A stretch of 64,000 nucleotides of DNA from Candidatus Leptovillus gracilis (GTDB lineage Bacteria > Chloroflexota > Anaerolineae > Promineifilales > Promineifilaceae). Every line of letters starts with the position of its first letter. Positions within the stretch are counted from its first letter, which is position 1. The notes below the pieces were generated by a model. It made no database searches. It was given only the letters and a program-made list of their open reading frames with translations, and was not told where the DNA came from. Below, piece after piece: positions 33,001 to 41,329 of this stretch. The position numbers and the translations under genes are program-made. Where the stretch lies: NCBI GenBank assembly GCA_016716065.1, contig JADJXA010000004.1:372001-436000 (forward strand). The letters run 5' to 3'.

Positions 33001-34155
33001 GTTTTCCGATGAGAGGGCGTCGTAAAAGGCGTCGGCGCTTTTCGCCAGGGCTTGCTGGCCGCCGCCAAGCCGCCGGTAGGCGTCCCAGGTGACGCGGTTG
33101 TGGTCGCGGGTTTCCCACAGCTTCAGCAGGGTGAATTGCAGCAGGGGCAGGGCGGCTGGTTTGCCCAGCACTTCGCCGACCAGTTCTTCGACCAGGTTTT
33201 CCTCGAATTTCAGGCCGACGAGTTCGGCCGGTTTTTCGATGACTTCGCGCAGTTCGTTGGCCTTCATGGCCGTCACGCGCACCTGGGCTTTTTCGTATTC
33301 ACTTTGCAGGGCCGGGATTTGCACCAGGTTGCTTTCCAGGTCGGCGCGCATGGTGATGACGACGGTGTGCCGCGCTTTGGGCATTTGAATGAGGTTGAGC
33401 AGGGTGATGATGAAGGCGCGGCGTTTTTGTTCGTCCTGGCAGATGGTGAAAATTTCCTCGAACTGGTCTATGACCAGCACCGCCGGTTCGGGATCGCTCT
33501 GGTCAATGAGGTTGACCAGGTAAGTGGAGTTTTGCGCGCATTTTTCGCCGACATCGGCCATCCATTCCAGGATGTTTGCGCCTTCGGGTTTGAGGACGCG
33601 GATGAGACTGGCCTGAGGGTCGGCGCCGGGCACAATGGGGGGATAGTAGCGCCAGCTGCGGCTGCCGTGCAGCGCGCCATTTTGCAGTTGGGTCAACAGC
33701 CCGGCCTGGGCGACAGAGGATTTGCCACTGCCGGAAGGGCCGATGATAGCCAGGAAACGGCCGTACTTTAGCTTTTCCACCATCTCTTTGATGAGGGTGG
33801 TGCGGCCGAAAAAGAAAGATTGTTGCAGCGTGCCAAAGGTCTGCAAGCCCAGGTAAGGGCATAGGGAATCATCCAATTCCGGGGCCAGACCGGGGTCGTA
33901 TTCCATTAAGTTGGTTTCTGGGGCCTGCCGCCGGGCGTGGTATAGTTCGTTGGCCCAATAATCAATGAGATTTTGCGCCTGCCAGCGGTCGCTGCGCGTA
34001 TCTAAAAAGGCGCCAGTAGCGATTCCCTGGGCTACAAATTGGGCCACTTCGTCTAAGAACAGCTCCGATTGGCTGTCTTTGCCGCGCCGTTCTAGCAGAC
34101 GGCGATGGGTGATACGCAAGGCGGTCAACGAGGGAAAAGCCTCGATTTGCTCCAT
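30037..34155 (-). CDS. STAND-type NTPase with membrane helix, coiled coil and 14 WD40 repeats
   Basis: About 1,372 residues from the ATG at 34153-34155 (AGGAGA nine nt upstream). Residues ~1-100 form an unrecognised N-terminal helical region. Residues ~115-470 are a STAND P-loop NTPase: Walker A IIGPSGSGKSS (~138-148), Walker B VLVIDQFEEIF (~226-236). One membrane helix follows (~572-591, VSIALALIFVVALVSAFWAA), then an Ala/Glu/Arg-rich coiled coil (~600-720). WD40 repeats fill ~735 to near the end; I count 14, enough for two seven-bladed propellers (SPDGRYLATASYDNTVKLWD is the first). STAND proteins are switches that oligomerise after ligand binding, in signalling or defence. The ligand and output are unknown. 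Confidence 0.88.
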   Translation of the reverse strand: MEQIEAFPSLTALRITHRRLLERRGKDSQSELFLDEVAQFVAQGIATGAFLDTRSDRWQAQNLIDYWANELYHARRQAPETNLMEYDPGLAPELDDSLCPYLGLQTFGTLQQSFFFGRTTLIKEMVEKLKYGRFLAIIGPSGSGKSSVAQAGLLTQLQNGALHGSRSWRYYPPIVPGADPQASLIRVLKPEGANILEWMADVGEKCAQNSTYLVNLIDQSDPEPAVLVIDQFEEIFTICQDEQKRRAFIITLLNLIQMPKARHTVVITMRADLESNLVQIPALQSEYEKAQVRVTAMKANELREVIEKPAELVGLKFEENLVEELVGEVLGKPAALPLLQFTLLKLWETRDHNRVTWDAYRRLGGGQQALAKSADAFYDALSSENRAIARQVVLGIVRPTVEQHITSDRVLLAALYPKIDKPQVQIEGVIDQLLGAHLVRRITGTSADDDQLSLAHESLVRIWPRLVGWIEESRVAQRQRLRLATTAEQWHTLGRPSSVLLRGVLLEEALQYPDLTPLEAMFVEASETAAHKEQLERETRQMRELEQARALAEAERQRASESDRAARRLARVSIALALIFVVALVSAFWAARNGAVAAQNAATARDNATIAETLRREAESSAATAVSAQFAAQEDASLRATAEANAREQRDVAEQSAAEAELARATAVASAALAEASAAQAEANAREAEAQTRLATARELAAAAIDQLTSDPQLGLLLAIEAVNRTLPIDGTAAAEAEDALYRALQASQLQLTLSGHTDWLSDVAFSPDGRYLATASYDNTVKLWDAQSGRELRTFSDHSRVVNGLAFSPNSRLLASGGDDGFIVVRNLDTGERAAVINGNDGAVNSVAFAPDNVRLAAANANANVRVWDTQARRAIYNLRGHDAPVQAAVFNASGTYLASAGDDGRTIIWNMENGSPVYSANPYPEDPAPANAVAFSPDGTHVITGYNDGVSRVWDFANEGLLFNLIGHASLVFDVAYSADGRLMATASGDGTAKVWDAATGQTLYTLSGHNGAVSAVAFSPDSSQVATASQDSTARIWNSEAGLDVMVLSRHRRPVNAVVYSADGRLVATASDDRTARVWDATSGEVLYALGNHNAAVESVAFSPDGKLLATGSSDYYARLWDLENGTLRLPVLPHEGLVSWVVFDASGARLLTASEDGRVRVWNAATGDLLQTFSHDTAVTTAIYSPDQTQIALADVSGQVVIWDAATGEPILTLSGHNGPINGIAFSGDGRRLATAGGDGAAKIWDLGSGDLLRTLSGHTGPVLSVAFSPGGARLATTSADRTAKLWNTQTGQVLRTLLGHTAPVNSVVFSPDGARLATASADGTAQINALNPIDALLERALERITRPMTTRECEQYLRGEVCLTVEN

Positions 34156-34503
34156 TACAACGGTTCTCCTGACTACTTGCACAGTCTAAACTCCAGACGC
34201 GAAGCGCTTTGCAAGGTGGGTCGCGCGTGGGGATCATACGGCAATCGCGGCCAATCATCAACTAACCGGGTTATCTGGCGGCGCTTTTGGCGCTGACCTT
34301 TAGCGCTTGTTAAGGATTACTCTGGTTCTAGCGTTTCTATAAAAACTTATTACAAAGCACAAAGAAACAAAGGCACAAAGAATCTCTTTGTTTTTTGTGC
34401 CTTTGTTTCTTTGTAATAAATTCTCCAGTTCTAACGAGCGGCTTTGGACGATAAGGGCAGATTGTGCCCAAAAGTGACGCAAACGCTACCTCAGAGCGTT
34501 TGG
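34156..34503. repeat. Gene-free gap containing a long inverted repeat (34347-34419)
   Basis: About 350 nt between two minus-strand genes. At 34347-34419 a near-perfect hairpin is built from the words ACAAAGAAACAAAGGCACAA and their complement, with outer ends TTATTACAAAG and CTTTGTAATAA. The rest shows no gene. On either strand the inner arm ends in T-rich sequence, so it may terminate transcription weakly. Confidence 0.65.
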
Positions 34504-35705
34504 CTATTCGACCAGCGCAAACAGGCATTTCAGGTAGGCGGCTTCAGGGAAGCGGATGGGGTGGTCAGGGCGTGGCCGGTGCGGGCGATTTCGCGCAACG
34601 GCCGTCCTACATCCCGCGCCGTCTCATGGATTAGCTTAAAAAAATCATCGGCGGCTACCCGGCTGGAGCAGGAAGCCATGACCAACAGACCGCCGGGGCG
34701 CAGCAGGGCCAGTCCCAGGCGCGCCAGCCGGCCGTAGGCGTTTTGCGCCCGCGCCATTTCGCTTTGCTTTTTGGCGAAGGATGGTGGGTCTATGATCACC
34801 AGGTCGAAGGTACGGCCGTTGGCCCGCAACTGTTCCATCTCCCCAAACGCATCCCCGGCCAGCAGATCATGGTGGCAGGCGGCTACCGCCGGATTGTGCC
34901 GGTTCAGGGCAAAATTGTCGGCGGCGGCGTGCAGCGCCGGCTGGCTGATGTCCAGGCTGACCACGCGCCGCGCCCCACCGCGCGCCGCGTAAAGTGAAAA
35001 ACCGCCGCTGTAGGCAAAGACGTTCAACACATCCTTGCCCGCCGCCAGCCCCTCCACCCGCGCCCGGTTGTCGCGTTGGTCGAGGAAAAAGCCGGTTTTC
35101 TGCCCCTGGGTCACGTCGGCGGCAAAAGAGAGGCCATTTTCGCGGAAGAGCACCGGCGCGGTGGGCGGTGGTCCGGCCAAAACCGCGCCATCCACCAGCC
35201 CAACTTTGGCCAGGGGCGCCGCGATGGCCCGGCTGAGGCGCAGGACGATGGTTTCAGGGTGGCAGACGGCCGTCAACCCGGCCAAGACATCGGCCAGGTG
35301 GGGCAGCCAGGCGGCCGTGTACAGTTTCAGCACGTAAACGGCGGCGTAGCGGTCTATCACCAGGCCGGGGAAGCCGTCGTTTTCGCCGTGGACCAGGCGG
35401 CAGCCGGTGGTTTGGGCGGTGGACAACGGGGCGCGCAGGGCGACCGCCAGGCGAAGCTGCTGTGTCCACCAATCGGCGTCAATGGCGGCCTGTTTGCCCT
35501 GGTGAAGAATGCGCACCCGCAGCGGCGAATCGGGGTCGAACAGGCCGACAGCCAGAAAGCGGTTGTTGTGGTCGAAGAGAACGGCCAGGTCCCCGGAACG
35601 GCCGTCCTGGTTTTGGCGGGTAATGGATTCGGCAAACAGCCAGGGGTGGCCGCCGCGGACAGCCCGCTCGGCTGCCGGGCTGACGCGCAAAGCCAGCCGC
35701 TTCAT
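34504..35705 (-). CDS. Class I rRNA (cytosine-C5-)methyltransferase, RlmI-like (one frameshift near C-terminus)
   Basis: N-terminal PUA-like domain (VSPAAERAVRGGHPWLFAESI) and a Rossmann methyltransferase domain: VLNVFAYSGGFSLYAARGGA (motif I), TQGQKTGFFLDQRDNR and VIIDPPSFAKKQSEM (catalytic NPP-like motif IV). This is the RlmI/YccW layout for 23S rRNA cytosine methylation. The conserved frame runs to RTGHAL and then stops at 34530 in the wrong frame. One missing G in the GGTCAG at 34563-34567 (plus-strand view) restores DHPIRFPEAAYLKCLFALVE and a stop at 34504, the normal family ending. The start may be M at 35705 or an in-frame ATG at 35780; neither has a good ribosome site. Confidence 0.82.
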
Positions 35706-35830
35706 CGGCGGTTGGTTGAACTGGGCAAGATGGATAGACGACTCAGCAGCCAAGAGGAACCTCTCTGACAAAATGAACAATCGGCCTGTGGCTCATTTTA
35801 GCGTAAAATGGCGAACGGTTTTAGAAGATG

Positions 35831-35871
35831 TTGGTTGGCTGGTTCGCTAACCAACCAACCAACTAACCAAC
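35831..35871. repeat. Word-type inverted repeat upstream of thrB
   Basis: TTGGTTGGCTGGTT faces AACCAACCAACCAACT and AACCAA across a 4-nt loop. A related CCAACCAG-type word is embedded in the coding sequence of the P-type ATPase at ~23590-23635. Confidence 0.75.
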
Positions 35872-35881
35872 GAATAATCCT

Positions 35882-36589
35882 ATGCAAGTGACTATAACCA
35901 TTCCGGCAACATCCGCCAATCTTGGCCCAGGCTTTGATTGTTTAGGCCTGGCGCTGACGCTTTACCAGACAGTTACCTTCTCTACCCGCCTCGAACCGGG
36001 GGTGGTGATTACCGCCAGCGGCGAAGATGCCCACAAAATCCCGACGGATGAGAGCAACCTGGTGCGGCAGTCGGCCCAATTGCTGTTTGACCGGTTTGGG
36101 AAACGGCCGTTTGGCCTGCACATTCACCAGGACAATCAAATTCCCATCGGCAGCGGGTTGGGCAGCAGTTCGTCGGCGGTGTTGGCCGGTTTGTTGGGGG
36201 GCAATGCCCTGCTGGGCAGCCCGCTCAGCCGCGCCCAGATTTTGCAGCAGGCCACCGACCTGGAAGGCCACCCGGACAATGTGGCGCCGGCGATGCACGG
36301 CGGCCTGATTTTGGGTTGCGTGGCGATGCAGGACCGGCTGCACCAGCCATACCGCATCCCGCTTATCCCCGGTCTGGCGGCGGCGTTCGACGCGGCTTAT
36401 GCGGCCGGCGCGGCCGGTGTGGCCCTCAGCGGCGCCGGCCCCAGCCTGATAGCCTTTGCCCCGGATGGACATGAGGCGATTGGCGCGGCGATAACGGCCG
36501 TGTTCGCCCAACACGCCCTCGCCAGCCGCACCTGGATTTTGGCGGTGGATACCCAGGGCAGCCGGGTCTGCATAGCTGCGTCCGCTTGA
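35882..36589 (+). CDS. thrB: Homoserine kinase with an internal in-frame deletion
   Basis: GHMP kinase: N-terminal MQVTITIPATSANLGPGFDC, ATP loop PIGSGLGSSSSAVLAGL (~residues 91-107), EGHPDNVAPAMHGGL and the C-terminal GVALSGAGPSLIAFA. It phosphorylates homoserine in threonine synthesis. At 235 residues it is ~65 shorter than usual. The gap is in one place: MHGGLILGCVA passes straight to MQDRLHQPYRIPLIPGL, omitting the segment that normally carries strands and helices of the central sheet. The frame stays open, so either a real deletion (probably inactivating) or an assembly collapse. No threonine-pathway neighbour. Confidence 0.85.
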   Translation: MQVTITIPATSANLGPGFDCLGLALTLYQTVTFSTRLEPGVVITASGEDAHKIPTDESNLVRQSAQLLFDRFGKRPFGLHIHQDNQIPIGSGLGSSSSAVLAGLLGGNALLGSPLSRAQILQQATDLEGHPDNVAPAMHGGLILGCVAMQDRLHQPYRIPLIPGLAAAFDAAYAAGAAGVALSGAGPSLIAFAPDGHEAIGAAITAVFAQHALASRTWILAVDTQGSRVCIAASA

Positions 36590-36901
36590 AAACTTAATGA
36601 AATTGTAGGCTAGTCTGTCGTTTCAGGCGGATTGCGGTATAATCTTGGCGTTTAAAGGCATCTTTATCATGAAATTAAGAAAAAGGGGTGTGATGGGCTG
36701 GATACGGCCGTTACGCCCCTTGCGTTCGTAAGCTGTTGGCTTTAGGCTGTTGACCGACCACAATCCGCGCTCTTTTACTTCACATTCGCCCTTTAACGAT
36801 CAGAATCCGCAACCATTCCCACGCCAGCGTGTTGCCATTAAGTGGCACAAGCGGAGTTTCCCCCGTGTTTATGCGTGAAATTATCTTCAGGAGACATGTT
36901 A
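36590..36901. other. Gap upstream of the pyruvate dehydrogenase operon
   Basis: About 310 nt without a gene. It holds a perfect TATAAT at 36638-36643 with no clear -35, one ACGGCCGT near 36705, and AGGAGAC before the pdhA start. The distance from the -10 to the ATG implies a leader of ~250 nt. I see no terminator or known riboswitch in it. Confidence 0.45.
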
Positions 36902-37860
36902 ATGGAAAAAGCAACCCTGTTAGAATGGTACCGGCAAATGGTACTCATTCGTCGTTTTGAGCAACGCTGCTCTGATCTGTACAGCCTGGGCAAGATTGGC
37001 GGCTTTTTGCACCTGTACATCGGGCAAGAAGCTGTTGCCGTTGGGACCATCGCCGCCCGTCAGGAAGGCGACCATGTGATTACCGCCTACCGCGATCACG
37101 CCCACGCGCTGGCGGTGGGCAGCGAGACGGGGCCGGTAATGGCTGAACTGCTGGGCAAGGCCACCGGCGTCAGCAAAGGAAAAGGTGGCTCCATGCACTT
37201 GGCCGATGTGCCGCGCCGCTATTGGGGCGGTTACGCCGTGGTCGGTGGGCATGTGCCGCTGGCGACTGGTTTGGCCCTGGCCGAGCAGTACAAAGGCACG
37301 GACAATGCCGTCCTTTGTTATTTTGGAGATGGATCCACCAATATTGGCTATTTTCATGAATCCTTAAACCTGGCCGGCGTGTGGGATTTGCCGGTGGTGT
37401 TTGTGGCTGAGAATAATCAGTATGGCATGGGAACGGCCGTAGACCGCGCCTCGGCCGTCACCCGCATGATTGACAAAGCGCCGGCTTATGGCATGGTAGG
37501 CAAGCAGGTGGATGGCATGAACGTCATCGAAGTCTACGAAGCCACGGCCGCCGCCCTGCAAGCCATCCGCGAAGGCAAGGGACCGCAGTTCCTGGAAATG
37601 CTCACCTACCGCTTCGAGGGCACAGCATGGGCGATCCGCTGCGCTACCGCACCAAAGTCGAGGTGGAAAAATGGCGCGAAGACGACCCCATCGGCATCCT
37701 GGAGCGCCACGTCCTCGCCGAAAACATCGCCACCCGTGAGGAACTGGAAGACCTGGACAAAGGCGTTGAGCAAGAAATGGAAGACGCCGTGCGCTTCGCT
37801 GAAGAATCCCCCTTCCCGGCTTACGAAGAGTTGTTCACCAATATTTATGTAGACAATTAG
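36902..37860 (+). CDS. pdhA: Pyruvate dehydrogenase E1 alpha subunit (one frameshift)
   Basis: The start is the ATG at 36902, seven nt after AGGAGA. Thiamine-diphosphate binding signature GDGSTNIGYFHESLNLAGVW...NNQYGMGTA is intact, as are MVLIRRFEQRC and GKGGSMHLAD. It decarboxylates pyruvate and passes the acetyl unit to E2. The frame departs from the family after TYRFEG: the sequence GGGCACAGCATGGGC lacks one C. With it the protein reads HSMGDPLRYRTKVEVEKW and ends at 37860, as E1 alpha normally does. Without it the frame ends at 37852 in unrelated sequence. First of three genes, E1alpha-E1beta-E2; no E3 nearby. Confidence 0.9.
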
Positions 37861-37864
37861 TAAC

Positions 37865-37931
37865 CAGTGTTCAGTGGACGTTATGTCTAGTGTATACCCA
37901 CTGAACACCGAACACTGAACACCGAACACTA
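37865..37931. repeat. Word-type inverted repeat between pdhA and pdhB
   Basis: AGTGTTCAGTGG on one side, CCACTGAACACCGAACACTG and further GAACACCGAACACT copies on the other. It ends just before the pdhB ribosome site. Confidence 0.75.
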
Positions 37932-37954
37932 ACTTCATTCCTTGGAGACAAACA

Positions 37955-38926
37955 ATGGCCTTTATAACCATGCGACAAGCAATTAGCGATGCGCTGCGCG
38001 AAGAAATGAAGCGCGACGATACGGTCTTTATTATGGGGGAAGAAGTGGGCGTGTGGGGCGGCACTTACGCCGTCACACGCGGTTTTTACGATGAATTTGG
38101 CCCTCGCCGGGTAAAAGACAACCCCGATTTCCGAAATGGTTATCGGCGGCGCGGCCACCGGGGCGGCGATGAATGGCCTGCGGCCGGTGGCTGAATTTAT
38201 GACCATCAATTTTGCTTTTCTGGCCCTGGATGCGATGGTTAATCATGCCGCCAAGGTCCACTACATGTTTGGCGGGCAGATGAAAGCGCCGGTGGTGTTC
38301 CGCGCGCCGGGCGGCGGCGGGCGGCAGTTGGGCGCGACCCACAGCCACACGCCGGACGTGATTTTTGCTCATTTCCCCGGCCTGAAGGTGGTCTCCCCGG
38401 CCACGCCATATGACGCCAAAGGGCTGCTGAAAGCCGCCATCCGCTCTGACGACCCGGTGCTGTTCATTGAACATGCCACGCTCTATCAACAGCGCGGCGA
38501 AGTGCCGGATGGGGATTACGAGGTCCCCATGGGTGTGTCGGACGTGAAGCGCGAGGGTACGGATGTGACCCTGGTGGGTTATGCTCAGGGCTTGCAGGTG
38601 GCGCTGGAAGCAGCAACAAAATTGGGCCTTGAAGGGGTGAGCGTGGAGGTGGTGGATTTGCGGTCGTTACGGCCGTTAGACATGGGTCCCGTCGTCACAT
38701 CCTTCAAAAAACCTATAAAGCGGTCATTGTCGAAGAAGGCTACCGCTCGTATGGCATTGGTGCGGAAGTGGCCGCCCGGCTGCAAGAAGAAGCGTTCGAT
38801 TACATGGACGCGCCCATCAAACGGGTGGCCCAGTTTGAAGTGCCCCTGCCCTATTCGCGTGATTTAGAACAGGCTGCGTTGATCAATGCAGATCGGGTCA
38901 TTGCGGCCGTAAAGGAGATTCTCTAA
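37955..38926 (+). CDS. pdhB: Pyruvate dehydrogenase E1 beta subunit (two frameshifts)
   Basis: N-terminus MAFITMRQAISDALREEMKR with GEEVGVWGGTY; middle VIGGAATGAAMNGLRPVAEF and FRAPGGGGRQLGATHS; C-terminus RVAQFEVPLPYSRDLEQAAL, all family-like. Three frames are needed. Near 38119-38123 there is one extra base (AACCCC where ACCCC restores VKDTPISEM). Near 38706-38711 a run of six A lacks one A (restores KTYKAVIVEEGYRSYGIGAE). Together they return to the first frame, so the stop at 38924-38926 overlaps the pdhC start by one base as a TAATG junction. This symmetry argues for base-calling error or very recent mutation. Ribosome site TTGGAGAC. Confidence 0.88.
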
Positions 38927-40185
38927 TGGCTGAGTTTATCGTCATGCCCAAACTTGGCTTCGATATGCGCGAAGCTGTGCTGGTGAGCTGGTTAAAAGAG
39001 GTCGGCGAGCCGGTGACCAAAGGCGAAGTAGTGGCCGAGATTGAATCGGACAAGGCGACGCTGGAGTTGGAATCGTTGGTGTCCGGCACGCTGTTAAAAC
39101 AGTTGGAGAAAGAAGGCTCGGTTGTGCCTGTAGGCGCAAACCTGGCGATTGTTGGCGAAGCCGGGGAAGATATTTCGTCGCTGGCGTCGGGCAATGGCGA
39201 GAGCCAGGCGCCGGCCGAGGAAGCGGCCCCAAAAGCTGACGCGGCGGCGGAACAGACGCCTGCTCCGGCCGCCGCGCCTGCACTGGAAACGGCCGTATCC
39301 ACTGAATTTCCCGGTGGCTTGAAGGCCACCCCCGTCGCCCGCCGTCTGGCCGAAAAGCGCAGTGTGGATTTGCGCCGCGTGAACGGGTCGGGACCAGACG
39401 GCCGTATTCGCAAAAGCGATGTCGAAGCCTATCTGGCTGCGCCCCCCGCGCCCACAGCCACGCCTACCCAGGTAATGGGCGCGGCCGCGCCCGCCGGCCC
39501 GGAAACCACCGAAATCCCGGCCAGCCGCCTGCGCCAGGCCATCGCCCGGCGCATGACCGAAAGCAAAACCAGCGTGCCCCACTTTTACGTCACCAACGAG
39601 ATAGACATGGAGCCGGTGTTGGCCTTGCGGCAGCAAATCAACGACCTGCTGGCCGACGAGCAAAAAATCAGCGTCAACGACATGATTGTCAAGGCGGCGG
39701 CTCTGGCTTTGCAGGAGTTTCCCAACCTGAATGCGGCTTTTGCCGGGGACAAGATTATTCGCCACAACCGGATTCACGTGGGAACGGCCGTAGCCGTAGA
39801 AGGCGGTCTGCTCACCGTTGTTCAAAGAGACACCAACCTGACCCCACTGGCCCAGGTTGCCGCCGATAACCGGGCAATGATCGGCCGTGCCCGCGTTGGT
39901 AAAGTCAAGCCCGAAGACGTAGAAGGCAGCACCTTCACCATCAGCAACCTGGGTGGATTCGACGTAGACCATTTCATCGCCATTATCAACCCACCCGACG
40001 CTGCCATTCTGGCCGTTGGCTCCGCCCGGCAGGTTCCGGTGGTGGTAGATGGGCAGTTGGCTGTCGGCACGCGCATGAAGGCCACTATCTCCGCCGACCA
40101 CCGCGTCACCGACGGCGCGGAAGCGGCCCGCTTCATGCAAGCCTTCAAGTCCATCCTCGAACATCCGCTGCGCCTGCTGCTTTAA
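38926..40185 (+). CDS. pdhC: Dihydrolipoamide acetyltransferase (E2) of pyruvate dehydrogenase
   Basis: 419 residues. One lipoyl domain (residues 1-80, lipoylated Lys in EIESDKATLELE), an Ala/Pro-rich hinge (~90-125), a peripheral subunit-binding domain (ATPVARRLAEKRSVDLRRVN...GRIRKSDVEAYL) and the catalytic core ending in ADHRVTDGAEAARFM, which holds the His/Asp pair of the HRxxxDG motif. It transfers acetyl from lipoyl to CoA. Intact, coupled to pdhB by a one-base overlap. The E3 partner must be encoded elsewhere. Confidence 0.94.
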   Translation: MAEFIVMPKLGFDMREAVLVSWLKEVGEPVTKGEVVAEIESDKATLELESLVSGTLLKQLEKEGSVVPVGANLAIVGEAGEDISSLASGNGESQAPAEEAAPKADAAAEQTPAPAAAPALETAVSTEFPGGLKATPVARRLAEKRSVDLRRVNGSGPDGRIRKSDVEAYLAAPPAPTATPTQVMGAAAPAGPETTEIPASRLRQAIARRMTESKTSVPHFYVTNEIDMEPVLALRQQINDLLADEQKISVNDMIVKAAALALQEFPNLNAAFAGDKIIRHNRIHVGTAVAVEGGLLTVVQRDTNLTPLAQVAADNRAMIGRARVGKVKPEDVEGSTFTISNLGGFDVDHFIAIINPPDAAILAVGSARQVPVVVDGQLAVGTRMKATISADHRVTDGAEAARFMQAFKSILEHPLRLLL

Positions 40186-40190
40186 GCAGA

Positions 40191-40239
40191 CAAAAGATGA
40201 AAGATTGGAGATAACCCAACTTCTCCAATCTTTCGTCTT
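40191..40239. repeat. Word-type inverted repeat after pdhC
   Basis: AAAGATGAAAGATTGGAGA and TCTCCAATCTTTCGTCTT flank a ~10-nt loop. No U-tract follows. Likely the 3' end of the pdh transcript. A TATACT near 40297 may be the -10 of the following regulator. Confidence 0.65.
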
Positions 40240-40409
40240 CCCGCTGTAATCTTCAATCCCTCGTCTCCGACAGTACAGTTCCACCGTAAAATCTGCTATA
40301 CTAAATCCGGCGTGTTCACATAAAACATTTTCGCTGCCCGGTCTAATCTTTTGGATGTTCACCCCCTCCAATGGTTAACCGATAAGCCTGACTCTGTGGA
40401 GGAAGTTTA

Positions 40410-41120
40410 ATGGCCACAATCCTGGTAATAGATGATGATGAATTGGTTTCCCGAACCTTACAACGCGCCCTGAAATTGTATGGTCATCAGGTGATGGTGG
40501 CTAACAGCGGGGCCGAAGGGCTGCAAACGGCGCGCCGTCATCGGCCCGATTTATTCATTTTGGATATTATGATGCCTGGCGCGGATGGCTATCAGGTGTG
40601 CCGCCAGATTCGCGGCGATCCATTGTTGAGCGATCTGCCCGTCTTGTTCCTGACAGCTAAAGTTAAAGATGAGGACAAGATTGAAGGCTTCCGCGCGGGC
40701 GGCGACGATTATCTGAGCAAGCCGTTTAACATGGAGGAGCTGCAACTGCGGGTGAAGGCGATTTTGCGCCGGACCAGCCCCATCACCCTGGACCCGGAAC
40801 CGCCGAATGAGGTGGTGGTGGGCAATGTGACGTTGGATTGTCGCAGTTTTAAGGTGGTGACGCCGTCCGGTGTGGCCCTATTGACCAACGTGCAGTTCGA
40901 TTTGTTGTATCACCTGATGAGCAATGCCGACCAGGTTTTTAACAGCCAACAGCTGCTGCAAGATGTGTGGGATTACCCCCGCGACACCGGCAGCCCGGAG
41001 TTGGTGCGCGCCCATATTAAAAACCTGCGGGAAAAGATTGAACCTGCGCCCAGCGACCCCATCTATATTCGCACAATTCAGGGGCATGGATATACGTTCT
41101 CCTCGGCGGCAACTGGTTAG
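40410..41120 (+). CDS. OmpR-family response regulator
   Basis: 236 residues. Receiver domain with D9-D10 acidic pair (VIDDDE), phospho-acceptor D52 in LFILDIMMPGADGY and K in LSKPFNMEEL. The C-terminal winged helix of the OmpR/PhoB type is at ~140-232 (TNVQFDLLYHLMSNADQVFN... LVRAHIKNLREKIEP... IRTIQGHGYTF). Ribosome site GGAGGAAG. The next gene downstream is a soluble hybrid kinase, a likely but unproven partner. Target genes unknown. Confidence 0.93.
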   Translation: MATILVIDDDELVSRTLQRALKLYGHQVMVANSGAEGLQTARRHRPDLFILDIMMPGADGYQVCRQIRGDPLLSDLPVLFLTAKVKDEDKIEGFRAGGDDYLSKPFNMEELQLRVKAILRRTSPITLDPEPPNEVVVGNVTLDCRSFKVVTPSGVALLTNVQFDLLYHLMSNADQVFNSQQLLQDVWDYPRDTGSPELVRAHIKNLREKIEPAPSDPIYIRTIQGHGYTFSSAATG

Positions 41121-41151
41121 GCGCTAACAGAGCGACTATGGACAATTAAAT

Positions 41152-41262
41152 TGTCATTCCTTCGGCGTTGCTCAGGACAAGTCTGAGCGGAGTCTGCGGA
41201 GTGAAGAATCCCCTTCTGTCTGCCGCAAGGGGATTCTTCCTTGAAGACTCGTCAGAATGACA
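41152..41262. repeat. Dispersed hairpin repeat, TGTCATTC family, copy 2
   Basis: Ends TGTCATTC and GAATGACA; inner arms GAAGAATCCCCTT and AAGGGGATTCTTC. Shares layout and several core words (AGACTCCGCTCAG, GGGGAT) with the element at 9206-9288. It lies between the response regulator and the hybrid kinase. Confidence 0.75.
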
Positions 41263-41329
41263 CCGTCTTTTGCCAGCGTTGTCTGGCAAGAGACGTAGAA
41301 ACTGTCAGGGTTTCTGGGGTTCACTTATC

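Noticed and set aside
36590..36901. Riboswitch in the pdh leader
   Set aside because: A long leader is implied, but I see no terminator, no extended stem and no recognised motif.
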